From assembly GCA_004295245.1 (NCBI GenBank), contig REAR01000077.1, forward strand, positions 1 to 36,014: a stretch of DNA of 36,014 bases, read 5' to 3'. The notes beneath the pieces are model-generated. The model saw nothing but the letters and a program-made list of their open reading frames with translations, was not told the origin of the DNA and ran no database searches. Below are positions 1 to 9,194 of this stretch, in pieces (position 1 is the first letter of the stretch; each line of letters begins with the position of its first letter). The translations under genes were made by a program, and so were the position numbers. Source of the DNA: Sphingobacteriales bacterium (GTDB lineage Bacteria > Bacteroidota > Bacteroidia > Chitinophagales > Chitinophagaceae).

Positions 1-2
1 AC

Positions 3-2390
3 TTAGTTTCTTACCGGGCGGCCACTTTTTAAAACGCTTTGTATGCGTTCCAGTGTTTTCTTTTCAGAAGATAAAGAAAGAAAAGCTTCTCGTTCTAAAT
101 CTAACAGGTATTGTTCTGATACCAGCGTGGGCTCGCTTAAATCTCCGCCACACATAACATAAGCTAATTTTTTAGCCACAGTAACATCGTGGTCGGTAGC
201 AAAGCCGGCACGCCACATACCGTTAATGCCGGCATGCATGGCGCCTAGTGCAGAGCGGCCCAGCACTTTAATTTCTTTGCGTGGCACCGGCATGGTATAA
301 CCTGCATCAAATAAATCTATTACTGCCTGCTTTCCAGTTGCAATGCGGCGGCTCAGGTTCATACTTACTTCATCGGTTCCTTTTCGGTATATGCCCAAGC
401 CAAATGCTTCTTGTGCAGAAGTGGCCACTTTTGCTGTGGCTATACTTAAGAAACGGTTTTGCAGGGTAATGGTATCGGGCTCGCCTTCGTGCATTTCATC
501 GGCGGCACGCAATACAAACTCTTTAGTGCCGGCGCCACCGGGTATAACGCCTATACCTACCTCTACCAGGCCGGTATAGGTTTCTGCGGCTGCAATTACT
601 TTATCGGCATGTAAACTCATTTCACAGGCGCCGCCCAAGGCAAGGCCGTGTGGCGCCACCACCACGGGTATAGAAGAATAGCGGATGCGCATAATACTCT
701 GCTGAAACATGCGGATGGCCATATCAATTTCATCATAGTCCTGCTCAATAGCCAGCATAAAAATCATTCCCACATTGGCGCCTGCAGAAAAATTCTGTCC
801 TTCGTTAGCTATTACCAATCCTTTGTATTTTTCTTCTGCCAATGCAATTGATTTTTGCACACCCTCCAATACCTCTCCGCCTATGCTGCCCATTTTGGTA
901 TACCACTCCAGGCCTAAAACATCTTCTCCTAAATGGTAGGTGCGGCAGGCGCTGTTTTTCCAAACCGTACTGTTTTCAAAATTGCGCATTACTATAAAGG
1001 CATTTTCTTTACCACCCGCAATAGCAGAAACATAGGTGCCACTTGCAGGCACATAACATAGTTTCTTTCCATTTTCTACTTTATAAAAAGAACTATTGCC
1101 TTTTGCTATCATGTCATCTATCCATGGTGCCACTGCATAACCCGCTTTTTTCATTTGCTCGGTAGTTTTGGCTACACCCAATACATCCCAGCTTTCAAAC
1201 GCACCAATCTCCCATCCAAAACCAGCCATCATAGCATCATCCACACGGTATAATTCATCGCTTATTTCTGGTATGCGGTGAGAAATATAAGAGAATAAGG
1301 CATAATGAAACTGACGATAGAAGTCGCCTGCTTTATCCATGCCCGTGCATAATGCTTTTAAACGAGTCTTTAAATCGTCAATAGGTTTTGCTGCTTCAAC
1401 AGTAGCAAACTTGGGTTTGTTGCGCGGGCCATACTCTAATGTTTGCAGGTTAAGCGTTAAAATTTCTTTTTCGCCAGCAGGGCCTTTTGTTTTCTTAAAA
1501 AAGCCCTGACCGGTTTTATCGCCTAGCCAATTATTGGCAACCATTTTATCTAACCAAGCGGGTATATTAAAAATTGCTTTTGCTTCGTCGTTGGGACAAT
1601 TATCTGCAACCCCTTTGGCAACTTTTACCAATGTATCTATGCCCACCACATCTGCCGTACGAAACGTTGCCGATTTTGGCCGGCCAATAATAGGACCTGT
1701 TAAAGCATCCACCTCATCAATAGATAGACCCAGTTTTTCCATGCTGTTAAAAATTGCCATTATGCCAAAAACACCAATACGGTTGGCAATAAAAGCCGGA
1801 GTGTCTTTACACAAAACAGTGGTCTTTCCTAAATACAAATCGCCGTAGCTCATTAAAAAATCTACAATAGCCGGGTCAGTATATGGCGTGGGTATAATTT
1901 CCAGCAACCGCAAATAACGCGGCGGATTAAAAAAATGTGTGCCGCAGAAATGTTTTTTAAAATCTTCACTTCTGCCTTCTGCCATCATATGTATAGGTAT
2001 GCCCGAAGTATTAGAAGTAATTAAAGTACCGGGCTTGCGGTATTGTTCTACTTTTTCAAAAACCTGTTGTTTAATATCCAATCGCTCCACTACTACTTCA
2101 ATTACCCAATCGCAACTGGCAATCTCCTTCATATTATCATCAAAATTGCCGGTAGTAATTTTTTTAACCACCTCTTTGGTAAACACCGGTGATGGATTTG
2201 ATTTTATGGCCGCTGCCAAAGCATCGTTCACTATTTTGTTTCTTTCAGCAGGTTTGGTACTGGCAACAGCTTCTTTAGGTACAATATCTAATAATAAAAC
2301 CTGTAGCCCAATGCCTGCAAAATGGCAAGCAATACGGCTACCCATAACCCCGCTACCTAATACAGCAATTTTTTTAATAGTACGTTTCAT
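3..2390 (-). CDS. 3-hydroxyacyl-CoA dehydrogenase / enoyl-CoA hydratase fusion (FadN-like)
   Basis: Bifunctional beta-oxidation enzyme of 795 aa, complete: ATG at 2390, stop at 3-5. The N-terminus carries a Rossmann NAD-binding motif (VLGSGVMGSRIA, residues 9-20) followed by the dehydrogenase signature GTHFFNPPRY around residue 150. The C-terminal half, from about residue 510, is a crotonase domain: GQNFSAGANV contributes to the oxyanion hole, and glutamates in GGACEM and GLVEVGIG match the catalytic pair of enoyl-CoA hydratases. The domain order (dehydrogenase first, hydratase last) and length match Bacillus FadN rather than E. coli FadB/FadJ, where the hydratase comes first. It should hydrate enoyl-CoA and oxidise 3-hydroxyacyl-CoA in the cytoplasm. 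The usual thiolase partner would lie beyond the left edge; this is inference. It is divergent from the sensor kinase at 2831. Confidence 0.93.
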   Translation of the reverse strand: MKRTIKKIAVLGSGVMGSRIACHFAGIGLQVLLLDIVPKEAVASTKPAERNKIVNDALAAAIKSNPSPVFTKEVVKKITTGNFDDNMKEIASCDWVIEVVVERLDIKQQVFEKVEQYRKPGTLITSNTSGIPIHMMAEGRSEDFKKHFCGTHFFNPPRYLRLLEIIPTPYTDPAIVDFLMSYGDLYLGKTTVLCKDTPAFIANRIGVFGIMAIFNSMEKLGLSIDEVDALTGPIIGRPKSATFRTADVVGIDTLVKVAKGVADNCPNDEAKAIFNIPAWLDKMVANNWLGDKTGQGFFKKTKGPAGEKEILTLNLQTLEYGPRNKPKFATVEAAKPIDDLKTRLKALCTGMDKAGDFYRQFHYALFSYISHRIPEISDELYRVDDAMMAGFGWEIGAFESWDVLGVAKTTEQMKKAGYAVAPWIDDMIAKGNSSFYKVENGKKLCYVPASGTYVSAIAGGKENAFIVMRNFENSTVWKNSACRTYHLGEDVLGLEWYTKMGSIGGEVLEGVQKSIALAEEKYKGLVIANEGQNFSAGANVGMIFMLAIEQDYDEIDMAIRMFQQSIMRIRYSSIPVVVAPHGLALGGACEMSLHADKVIAAAETYTGLVEVGIGVIPGGAGTKEFVLRAADEMHEGEPDTITLQNRFLSIATAKVATSAQEAFGLGIYRKGTDEVSMNLSRRIATGKQAVIDLFDAGYTMPVPRKEIKVLGRSALGAMHAGINGMWRAGFATDHDVTVAKKLAYVMCGGDLSEPTLVSEQYLLDLEREAFLSLSSEKKTLERIQSVLKSGRPVRN

Positions 2391-2830
2391 ATGCGTAATA
2401 ATTAGTTCAATTAATTAATATGTTTTGTATACCGGCAGTTTCCAGTTATGCAACATTCTTGCGTCGCACTCTTCAACAGCAACACGCTGCTGAGCAATAA
2501 CTAACCAAAGAGCACTACACCTAAAACGTCAACACTAAGCTGTTAAAAAAAGCTTCTGAAATTAGTTAGCTAAACAACTATTTATATCGAAGGTAGGGGA
2601 ATTTGAGATTTGCTACAAGAGCTGGCAAAAAAAATTCTACCCTTCTCAAACAAAAAAATAGATTTAACAGCAGTTTTATGCCTAAGTGAAACTACTTAGT
2701 AAAAAAAAACATTTCTGCTTAGTCTGGTTTTTTAAAATACCTATGCTAAAATATTGGACATGTATTTAAGTTTTTGATTAGAGACAAGTTGCCTGAATTT
2801 ATAAACTTACCAAAACAGCAGGCATTAACT
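2391..2830. other. 440-bp divergent intergenic region
   Basis: AT-rich spacer between two divergently transcribed genes, so it should hold promoters for both. It contains one REP-like element (2431-2480). A 6-bp inverted repeat, CTAAGT/ACTTAG, lies near 2683-2700 next to an A-run. No convincing TAnnTTTG -7 box or small ORF was found. Confidence 0.5.
2431..2480 (+). repeat. REP-like intergenic repeat, copy A
   Basis: Core TTGCGTCGCACTCTT at 2459-2473, one base different from the family core, followed by CAACAG. Preceded by ACCGGCAG and GCAACAT, as in the reverse complement of copy J at 20495-20545. Confidence 0.75.
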
Positions 2831-4972
2831 ATGGAACAAGCTTTACCAGGAACCACCAATACTAATTTTAACGGAGCCAGATTTTTTACACACTGGTTTG
2901 ATACGTTTGTTTATATAGATGGCAAACGCTACCTGAACCGGTTTAAATTTGCCTTGGTTACTATTTTCATTGTATTTTTTGTTACTGTTTTTACCAACTA
3001 CTTTTCAGCGCAGAAATATAGTTTCATTATTACACTTTCGGGCTCATTAGCCTGTATTATTTTAGGCTACCTGGATGCACAAAAAAAGCACAAACTGGCC
3101 CGTATACTCTTCTCCTTTTTATTAAATGCAGCGGCGTTTACCCTTTGTTTTGTTGAGGGTATTTCAAGCGGCGCCTTTTTCTTTTACTTTTTAATTGTTG
3201 TAATTGCCAATTTCATCAGCGAAAAAGAAAATTACGGAGAACTAAGGGCTATTTACACCCTAACTTTTGTAATGCTGGTTATCACCTTTTTTATATGCCC
3301 ACAAAAAAGCGAGCTACAGGTTATTAACCAGGAAATGGAACAGCTTAACCTGCTTTTAAATGCTATTATTTCGTTTATTATTGGTGGCATGTTGTCCTAT
3401 CATATGATGAAGGATAGTTTTCACAAAGAAAAAGCATTGGTGAGCAAAGAGCGTTTTCTGGATTCTGTTTACAATACTTCCTTAGATGCTATTTTAATTG
3501 TTAGCGATAAAGGTATTATTACTGATTGCAACACAGAAAGTTTGAACTTATTTGGATACCCTTCAAAAAATAAACTGTTGGGTAAATACATTTACAACCT
3601 TTTTGAAGAATTAGATGCAGATGATGAATCTTTACTACACCAGCAATTACAAGAAACCAATACCTGGTGGCAAGGAGAGCTTACCTGCAAAACCATCGAC
3701 AGTAAAAATTTTACTGGTTTTGTGAGCGTTATACCCATGACGCATGAAACAAAGCAGTTAAAAAAAATAAACATATTAGATATTACAGCTACCAAACAAG
3801 CCCGGGCCGATTTGGAAAAAGCTAAGGAGAAAGCAGAAAATGCCGTACTGGCCCGTACCAAATTTGTGTCTAACATGAGCCATGAATTGCGTACTCCTTT
3901 AAATGGCATCATTGGCAGCACCAACCTTTTATTACAAAACAACTGGCTGCCCGATCAGAAGCAGTATTTTGATATATTGAAATACTCATCTGAGCATATG
4001 TTGGGCTTAATTAATGATATCTTAGACTTTAGCAAGATTGAAGCCGGTAAAATGGAATTGGAAAAAACTGGTTTCAGCCTCAACTCACTAATGAACAAAC
4101 TGCATACCTTGTTTGCAGGTCAGTTTGAAAAGAAAGGCCTTACACTTACAGTGAATGCAGATGAACAATTAAAAGAACTTAGTTTTTACGGAGACCCCAC
4201 CCGGTTAAACCAGGTACTAACCAACCTTATTTCAAATGCACTTAAGTTTACCACAAGTGGTGGTGTAAGCTTAATTGTAAAACAAATTACCCGCAACAGT
4301 AATGCCTGCTCTTTAAAGTTTATGGTAAAAGATACCGGCATTGGTATTCCTAAAGAAAAGCAACATCATATTTTTGAAAGCTTTGCACAGGCAGATACTG
4401 CAACCACCCGAAAGTTTGGCGGTACTGGCTTAGGTCTATCTATCAGTGCTAAAATTATTGAGCTGCACGGGGGGCAATTACAAGTAGAAAGTGTGCATGG
4501 AGAAGGCAGTACATTTTTCTTTACCATTCAATTAGACTTTGATTATAAACGTACCTCATACCTGAACGAAGAAGTGGTGCGTGAATTAAGGAGTTTGAAG
4601 GGCATGAAAGTATTAGTAGCAGAAGACAACCCAATAAATATGCTGATTGCCAAAGCCGTTTTAGAAAAATGGGGTATTGAAGTAACCGAAGCCGTAAATG
4701 GTAAAGAAGCGTTGGATATGTATTTATCTGGAGAAAAAGTGTTTGACCTGGTACTGGCCGACCTTGAAATGCCGATTATGGATGGCTACGAATTATTACA
4801 CAGTTTAAGAACCTATACTAAAGACCTGCCAATTATAACTTTCACTGCAGCCTTGTTTGAAAACATGCAAGCGCATTTAATAAATAAAGGTTTTACTGAT
4901 TATATTCAAAAACCTTTCAGACCGGAAGATTTACATAGAAAACTAGCGGTGTTTTACACAAGTGCTGAATAA
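2831..4972 (+). CDS. Hybrid sensor histidine kinase/response regulator (membrane, PAS)
   Basis: Membrane signalling kinase of 713 aa from the ATG at 2831. An in-frame TTG at 2774 would add 19 residues but is less likely. The N-terminal ~180 residues hold about six hydrophobic segments. A PAS-type domain follows (YNTSLDAILIVSDKGIITDC), then a short coiled linker. The HisKA dimerisation domain has the H-box FVSNMSHELRTPLNG (His351). The HATPase domain has the N-box NQVLTNLISNALKF and G-boxes DTGIGIP and GGTGLGLSI. The C-terminal receiver domain has VLVAEDNP, phosphoacceptor Asp644 in LADLEMP and Lys694 in IQKPF. All catalytic residues are present. The signal sensed is unknown. No target regulator is adjacent, and the receiver has no DNA-binding output, so phosphotransfer to a separate protein is likely. 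Confidence 0.92.
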   Translation: MEQALPGTTNTNFNGARFFTHWFDTFVYIDGKRYLNRFKFALVTIFIVFFVTVFTNYFSAQKYSFIITLSGSLACIILGYLDAQKKHKLARILFSFLLNAAAFTLCFVEGISSGAFFFYFLIVVIANFISEKENYGELRAIYTLTFVMLVITFFICPQKSELQVINQEMEQLNLLLNAIISFIIGGMLSYHMMKDSFHKEKALVSKERFLDSVYNTSLDAILIVSDKGIITDCNTESLNLFGYPSKNKLLGKYIYNLFEELDADDESLLHQQLQETNTWWQGELTCKTIDSKNFTGFVSVIPMTHETKQLKKINILDITATKQARADLEKAKEKAENAVLARTKFVSNMSHELRTPLNGIIGSTNLLLQNNWLPDQKQYFDILKYSSEHMLGLINDILDFSKIEAGKMELEKTGFSLNSLMNKLHTLFAGQFEKKGLTLTVNADEQLKELSFYGDPTRLNQVLTNLISNALKFTTSGGVSLIVKQITRNSNACSLKFMVKDTGIGIPKEKQHHIFESFAQADTATTRKFGGTGLGLSISAKIIELHGGQLQVESVHGEGSTFFFTIQLDFDYKRTSYLNEEVVRELRSLKGMKVLVAEDNPINMLIAKAVLEKWGIEVTEAVNGKEALDMYLSGEKVFDLVLADLEMPIMDGYELLHSLRTYTKDLPIITFTAALFENMQAHLINKGFTDYIQKPFRPEDLHRKLAVFYTSAE

Positions 4973-4987
4973 AATTACTACCCTATA

Positions 4988-5034
4988 AAGTGTGCGACGC
5001 AAGGATGCCGCACAAAGATATACTGCTGGTATAC
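4988..5034 (-). repeat. REP-like intergenic repeat, copy B
   Basis: Core AAGTGTGCGACGCAA (reverse orientation) at 4988-5002, ending with CTGCTGGTATAC. A 6-bp stem TGTGCG/CGCACA (4991-4996 with 5009-5014) is possible. It lies between the convergent 3' ends of the sensor kinase and metG, where it could act in termination; this is inference. Confidence 0.75.
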
Positions 5035-5042
5035 AAAAAATA

Positions 5043-7185
5043 TTAAGACACCCCTGCACCGGGATTGATGGCATTTTCTGGTTTTACAAAATGCAGCTTT
5101 CCGCTGGCATCTTCCGCCATTAAAATCATTCCGTTGCTTTCTATACCACGCATTTTTCGTGGCGCCAGATTAGTTACCACTGTTACTTGTTTGCCTACAA
5201 TTTCTTCTGGCGAATAATGCAAGGCTATGCCGCTTACAATGGTGCGGGTTTCAAAACCTAAATCAATGCTTAACTTTAATAGCTTATCCGCCTTCTCTAC
5301 TTTTTCTGCCGCTACTATGGTGCCTACCTTTAAATCTATTTTAGCAAAATCATCAAACACAATTTCTGGTTTTACACTTATAGGTTGCTTTTCTTCCACG
5401 GTATTTATTTTTTGTGTTTCACCGGCTGCTTTTACCAACCCGTCTTTTAATTTATCTATCTGCAATTTTATTTCTTCGTCTTCAATTTTACGAAACAGCA
5501 GTTCTGGTGCACGCAAACTATAACCCACACTCAGCAGTTTTAATGAACCGGCATTTTGCCAATCCAGCATCTTATCCACCACCTTCATCAGGTGCAGCAT
5601 TTTTTTGGCTGTATTTGGCAAAAACGGATTGATGAATATTGCGAGGTTTGCAGTTAGTTGCAAACACAAGTGCATGGTATTATCAATACTTTGTTGTGCT
5701 GCGGGGGCTTCTGCTAATTTTTTGGCCACAATCCATGGTTCTTTTTTCTGCATGTATTGGTTGCCTTTTCTGGAAAGGTCAATTACTTCATACAATGCAT
5801 CTCTGAACTTATAGGCTTCTATTAAGTTTTCAATATTGCTTTTAGCTCTTATTTCTTCTATTATCTTCTTATCATCCTCCTCTAATACGGCTTCATGCAA
5901 CTTAGGCACTTTACCACTACATAATTTATGCATTAGCACCCAGGTGCGGTTTACAAAATTGCCAAAAATACTTACCAATTCACTGTTTACCGCATCCTGA
6001 TAGCCTTTCCAGGTAAACTCACTGTCTTTTGTTTCGGGTGCAATTTGTGTTAAGTAATACCGCAGCATATCCACACATTGTCCGCCGCCGTTCTCTGGTT
6101 TTACAAAATCATTTATATAGTCACGCATTTCCAATTTCCAGTTACGGCTGGTGCTCATTTTATCTCCTTCTAAATTCAAAAACTCATTGGCCGGTACATT
6201 TACCGGTAAAATATTGCCGTGCAGTTTTAACATTACGGGAAATATGATGCAATGAAAAACAATATTATCCTTGCCAATAAAATGCACCAATTGTGTATCT
6301 GCATCGTACCAGTAAGGCTTCCAATCTTTATTATTATTTAAGGCCCATTGTTTAGTAGCACTTATATAACCAATAGGTGCATCAAACCAAACATACAATA
6401 CTTTACCAGCAGCATCTGTAACCGGCACTTTAATGCCCCAATCCAAATCTCTTGTTACAGCTCTTGATTGCAGGCCGCCTTCAATCCAGCTTTTGCATTG
6501 CCCTACTACTGTTGCACGCCAATCGTCTTTATGTTCTTTTAAAATCCACTCTCTCAAAAATGCTTCATGCTTGCCCAATGGTAAATACCAATGGCTTGTT
6601 TTTTTCTTAACCGGCGCTTGGCCGCTAAGTGTGCTCACCGGGTTAATCAATTCATCGGGGCTTAAAGTACGGCCACAGTTTTCGCACTGATCACCATAAG
6701 CACGGTTGCTATTGCAATTGGGGCAAGTACCTTTTATAAACCGGTCGGCCAAGAATGTTTTAGTTGCTTCATCAAAATACTGTTCGCTTTCTTTTATTTC
6801 CAATTCATTTCTTTCACTCAGGTATGTAAAAAATTCCTGCGCTGTTTCATGATGCAAGGGCGAGCTTGTACGGTGATATATATCAAAGCTAATGCTGAGG
6901 TCATCAAAATCCTGCTTCATGGCCTCATGGTATTTATCAATAATTGCCTGCGGCGTGGTACCTTCTTTCATAGCCTGAATAGGAATTGCGGTTCCATGCC
7001 TGAATAGGAATTGCGGTTCCATGTTCATCGCTTCCGCACACAAATACCACATCCCTTTTTTGTACACGCAGGTAGCGTACATAAATATCTGCCGGAATAT
7101 AAGCCCCTGCCAGATGCCCAACATGTTTTAATCCATTAGCATAAGGCAGCGCACTGGTAATTAAATATCGCTTCGGTGTAGTCAT
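5043..7185 (-). CDS. metG: Methionine--tRNA ligase, frame broken by a 25-bp tandem duplication
   Basis: Charges tRNA-Met in the cytoplasm. The start is ATG at 7185 ([18 protein letters not shown]). The N-terminal piece carries the class I signature HVGH and runs to [13 protein letters not shown]. The frame is then lost and stops at 6937. The rest, read in another frame down to 5043, resumes at [13 protein letters not shown] and carries the zinc knuckle (CPNC and CENC), the KMSKS-type loop DKMSTS, the anticodon-binding helices and a C-terminal tRNA-binding (Trbp111-like) domain beginning [13 protein letters not shown]. The octapeptide GTAIPIQA is encoded twice because 25 bp are repeated in tandem at 6973-7022. 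Removing one copy leaves 2118 bp, a clean 705-aa protein. As written the gene cannot make full-length enzyme in one frame. Since metG is normally essential and single-copy, either the duplication is an assembly error or something compensates. Confidence 0.95.
6973..7023. repeat. Perfect 25-bp tandem duplication inside metG
   Basis: The 25-bp unit starting GCCTGAATAGGAATTGCGG occurs at 6973-6997 and again, with no mismatch, at 6998-7022. The next base (7023) also continues the period. Because 25 is not a multiple of 3, the second copy shifts the metG frame. Deleting exactly one copy restores the expected protein sequence through the junction. Confidence 0.97.
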
Positions 7186-7220
7186 ATTATTTTTTTGTAA
7201 CAAGCCGTGGGCCCTCAATC

Positions 7221-7285
7221 AACTCCGGTTGCTCGTTGCAAACCCCGAGGAGGCTTGTGCCATGCCTTCGGGGCACACTTCAGCA
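7221..7285 (+). repeat. REP-like repeat, copy C (hairpin-insert variant)
   Basis: Shares the end GCACACTTCAGCAG with the family, but the central GCGTC is replaced by about 40 bp containing AACCCCGA and TTCGGGG, which can pair. The closest relative in the window is copy N at 29180-29256. It lies in the divergent metG/permease gap. Confidence 0.65.
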
Positions 7286-7318
7286 GCATCACCGCAGGCA
7301 GCCCTTTTATACAGTGGG

Positions 7319-7349
7319 CAAAAATACCGCAAACAAGGGCAATGCCCAA
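7319..7349 (-). promoter_or_regulatory. Candidate Bacteroidota promoter for metG
   Basis: On the minus strand, TTG (7347-7349), a 20-bp spacer and TATTTTTG (7319-7326) fit the Bacteroidota sigma consensus TTG / TAnnTTTG. It would give a leader of roughly 130 nt that includes copy C. The prediction comes from sequence pattern only. Confidence 0.4.
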
Positions 7350-7405
7350 ACTAAAACCTACCTGCTGTTTTATTGGTTAACTTACTTTTTCATACAACCA
7401 AAACA

Positions 7406-8719
7406 ATGTCGCTACTCGTAATTCTTGCTTGCATCATCTTACTCATCCTCCTAATTACCTGGGCAAAATTTAATCCATTCTTGGCTTTTTTAATAGTATC
7501 GCTGCTGGCCGGCTGGTGGCTAGGCATACCGCTAGATGCGCTTACCAAATCTGTAAAAAAAGGCATTGGCGATATGCTGGGCGAATTATTCATAATAATT
7601 GGCGTAGGTGCCATGCTGGGCAAATTAGTGGCAGAAACCGGGGCAGCGCAACGCATTTCTCAAACATTGATAAACTGGTTTGGCCAAAAATATATCCGCT
7701 GGGCAATGATGGTAACTGGCTTTATTGTTGGTATCCCCTTGTTCTATAATGTGGGCTTTGTATTATTGGTGCCGCTGGTTTTCTCCGTAGTATATCAAAC
7801 CAAATTGCCTGCTGTTTATGTAGGCCTGCCATTAATAGCAGCGCTTTCAGTAACACATGGTTTTTTACCACCGCATCCTTCGCCAACTGCACTGGTGGCA
7901 CAGTTTCATGCAAACCTTGGGCATACATTGTTATATGGTTTTATTATTGCCATTCCGTCGGTTATCATTGCAGGCCCTTTATTTTCCAGCACCTTAAAAA
8001 AAATAAAATCAGTACCGCTACAAAGTTTTTACACACCTCCCATTAGTGAAGATCGGCTGCCGGGCACTTTCAACAGTTTCATTACTGCCTTATTGCCTGT
8101 ACTGTTATTAGCAATATCTACTTTATTGCCCTTGATGCAAACAAAAAGTGTTGCTTTAAATAAGTTATTTGTTTTTATTGGAGACCCCGTAATAGTAATG
8201 TTATTGTCTTTATTAGTAGCGGCCTATACACTGGGTATTAAAACTGGCAAAACGCTGGCACAGGTAATGAGCTATTGCAGCGATGCTATAAAAGATGTTT
8301 CATTAATATTATTAGTGGTTGCAGGCGCGGGTGCTTTAAAACAAATATTGATAGACAGTGGGGTGAGTACAGAAATTGGTGCATTGCTGCAAACATGGCA
8401 CTTACATCCGCTTATCCTGGGTTGGCTTATTGCAGCTACCATCCGTGTTTGTATGGGCTCTGCTACTATTGCTGGTTTAACAGCTGCAGGTATTATTGCT
8501 CCTTTAATGAGCAGCTTTACCGTGAACCCCAGTTTAATGGTTTTATCTATTGGCGCAGGCAGTTTAATGTTTTCTCATGTAAATGATGCCGGATTTTGGA
8601 TGTTTAAAGAATATTTTAATCTTTCTGTAAAAGACACTATCCGCTCCTGGTCTTTAATGGAAACTATTGTTTCTGTAGTGGGACTTATTGGCGTTTTAAT
8701 ACTTAATTTATTTATATAA
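7406..8719 (+). CDS. GntP-family permease (gluconate/D-serine type)
   Basis: Inner-membrane proton symporter of 437 aa from the ATG at 7406; an upstream in-frame TTG at 7373 is less likely. It is hydrophobic throughout, with about 12 membrane segments, beginning MSLLVILACIILLILLITWA. Family-like stretches include GIGDMLGELFIIIGVGAMLG, the loop HGFLPPHPSPTA, and the C-terminal GSATIAGLTAAGI and HVNDAGFW. GntP members import gluconate and related aldonates, and the DsdX branch imports D-serine. First gene of a tight operon: RidA starts 11 bp downstream, followed by a D-amino-acid-type PLP enzyme and an M19 dipeptidase. This context favours a D-amino acid or another small hydroxy acid as substrate over gluconate, but sequence alone cannot decide. 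Confidence 0.88.
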   Translation: MSLLVILACIILLILLITWAKFNPFLAFLIVSLLAGWWLGIPLDALTKSVKKGIGDMLGELFIIIGVGAMLGKLVAETGAAQRISQTLINWFGQKYIRWAMMVTGFIVGIPLFYNVGFVLLVPLVFSVVYQTKLPAVYVGLPLIAALSVTHGFLPPHPSPTALVAQFHANLGHTLLYGFIIAIPSVIIAGPLFSSTLKKIKSVPLQSFYTPPISEDRLPGTFNSFITALLPVLLLAISTLLPLMQTKSVALNKLFVFIGDPVIVMLLSLLVAAYTLGIKTGKTLAQVMSYCSDAIKDVSLILLVVAGAGALKQILIDSGVSTEIGALLQTWHLHPLILGWLIAATIRVCMGSATIAGLTAAGIIAPLMSSFTVNPSLMVLSIGAGSLMFSHVNDAGFWMFKEYFNLSVKDTIRSWSLMETIVSVVGLIGVLILNLFI

Positions 8720-8730
8720 AAAAATAACGC

Positions 8731-9192
8731 ATGACAGTAGAACAAAAATTACTAGAACTTGGGTATGCATTACCTGTGTTACCCCCATCAAAAGGCATTT
8801 ATAAAAAATTATTGATTGATGAGAAACATGTTTATGTATCTGGGCATGTATCTGTAAATACCGACGGCACTTATATTACCGGCAAATTGGGTAAAGATCT
8901 GGGTGAGGAAGCTGGTAAAATTGCAGCCCGGCAGTGTGGGCTTGGTATTATAGCCACATTAAAAGAAGGATTGGGAGATTTAGGAAAAGTAAAACGTGTT
9001 ATAAAATTATTAGGCATGGTAAACGCCACTCCGGATTATGAGAAACACCCCATTGTAATTAATGGTTGCAGCGAATTATTTGCGGCAGTATGGGGTAACG
9101 ATAATGGTATTGGCGTAAGAAGCGCTGTAGGTATGGGTTCTTTACCCAATAATGTAGCAGTAGAAATTGAAGTCTTGTTTGAAATACATTAA
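8731..9192 (+). CDS. RidA/YjgF family enamine/imine deaminase
   Basis: Small cytoplasmic protein of 153 aa, somewhat longer than classical RidA (about 128 aa). RidA proteins hydrolyse reactive 2-aminoacrylate or related imines released by PLP enzymes acting on serine or threonine. The C-terminal signature VRSAVGMGSLPNNVAVEIE contains Arg130, equivalent to the catalytic carboxylate-binding arginine of E. coli RidA. HVYVSGHVSVNTDG matches the N-terminal beta strands. It sits 11 bp after the permease and 2 bp before the PLP enzyme, so it is very likely cotranscribed and translationally linked. Its place next to a possible D-serine dehydratase/D-threonine aldolase fits removal of enamine by-products; this is inference. 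Confidence 0.9.
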   Translation: MTVEQKLLELGYALPVLPPSKGIYKKLLIDEKHVYVSGHVSVNTDGTYITGKLGKDLGEEAGKIAARQCGLGIIATLKEGLGDLGKVKRVIKLLGMVNATPDYEKHPIVINGCSELFAAVWGNDNGIGVRSAVGMGSLPNNVAVEIEVLFEIH

Positions 9193-9194
9193 TT

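Noticed and set aside
1939-2418. 159-aa open frame antisense to the FadN-like gene
   Set aside because: It lies opposite a strongly conserved coding region and has no recognisable motif; it is an antisense shadow.
2391-2830. tRNA or small RNA gene in the longest intergenic gap
   Set aside because: No cloverleaf or conserved tRNA arms seen; the same negative result holds for the other gaps.
7236-7421. Short plus-strand frame in the metG/permease gap, and similar ones at 29188-29370 and 32733-32951
   Set aside because: They run through REP-like repeats and hold no domain or signal peptide of substance; probably chance frames in repeats.
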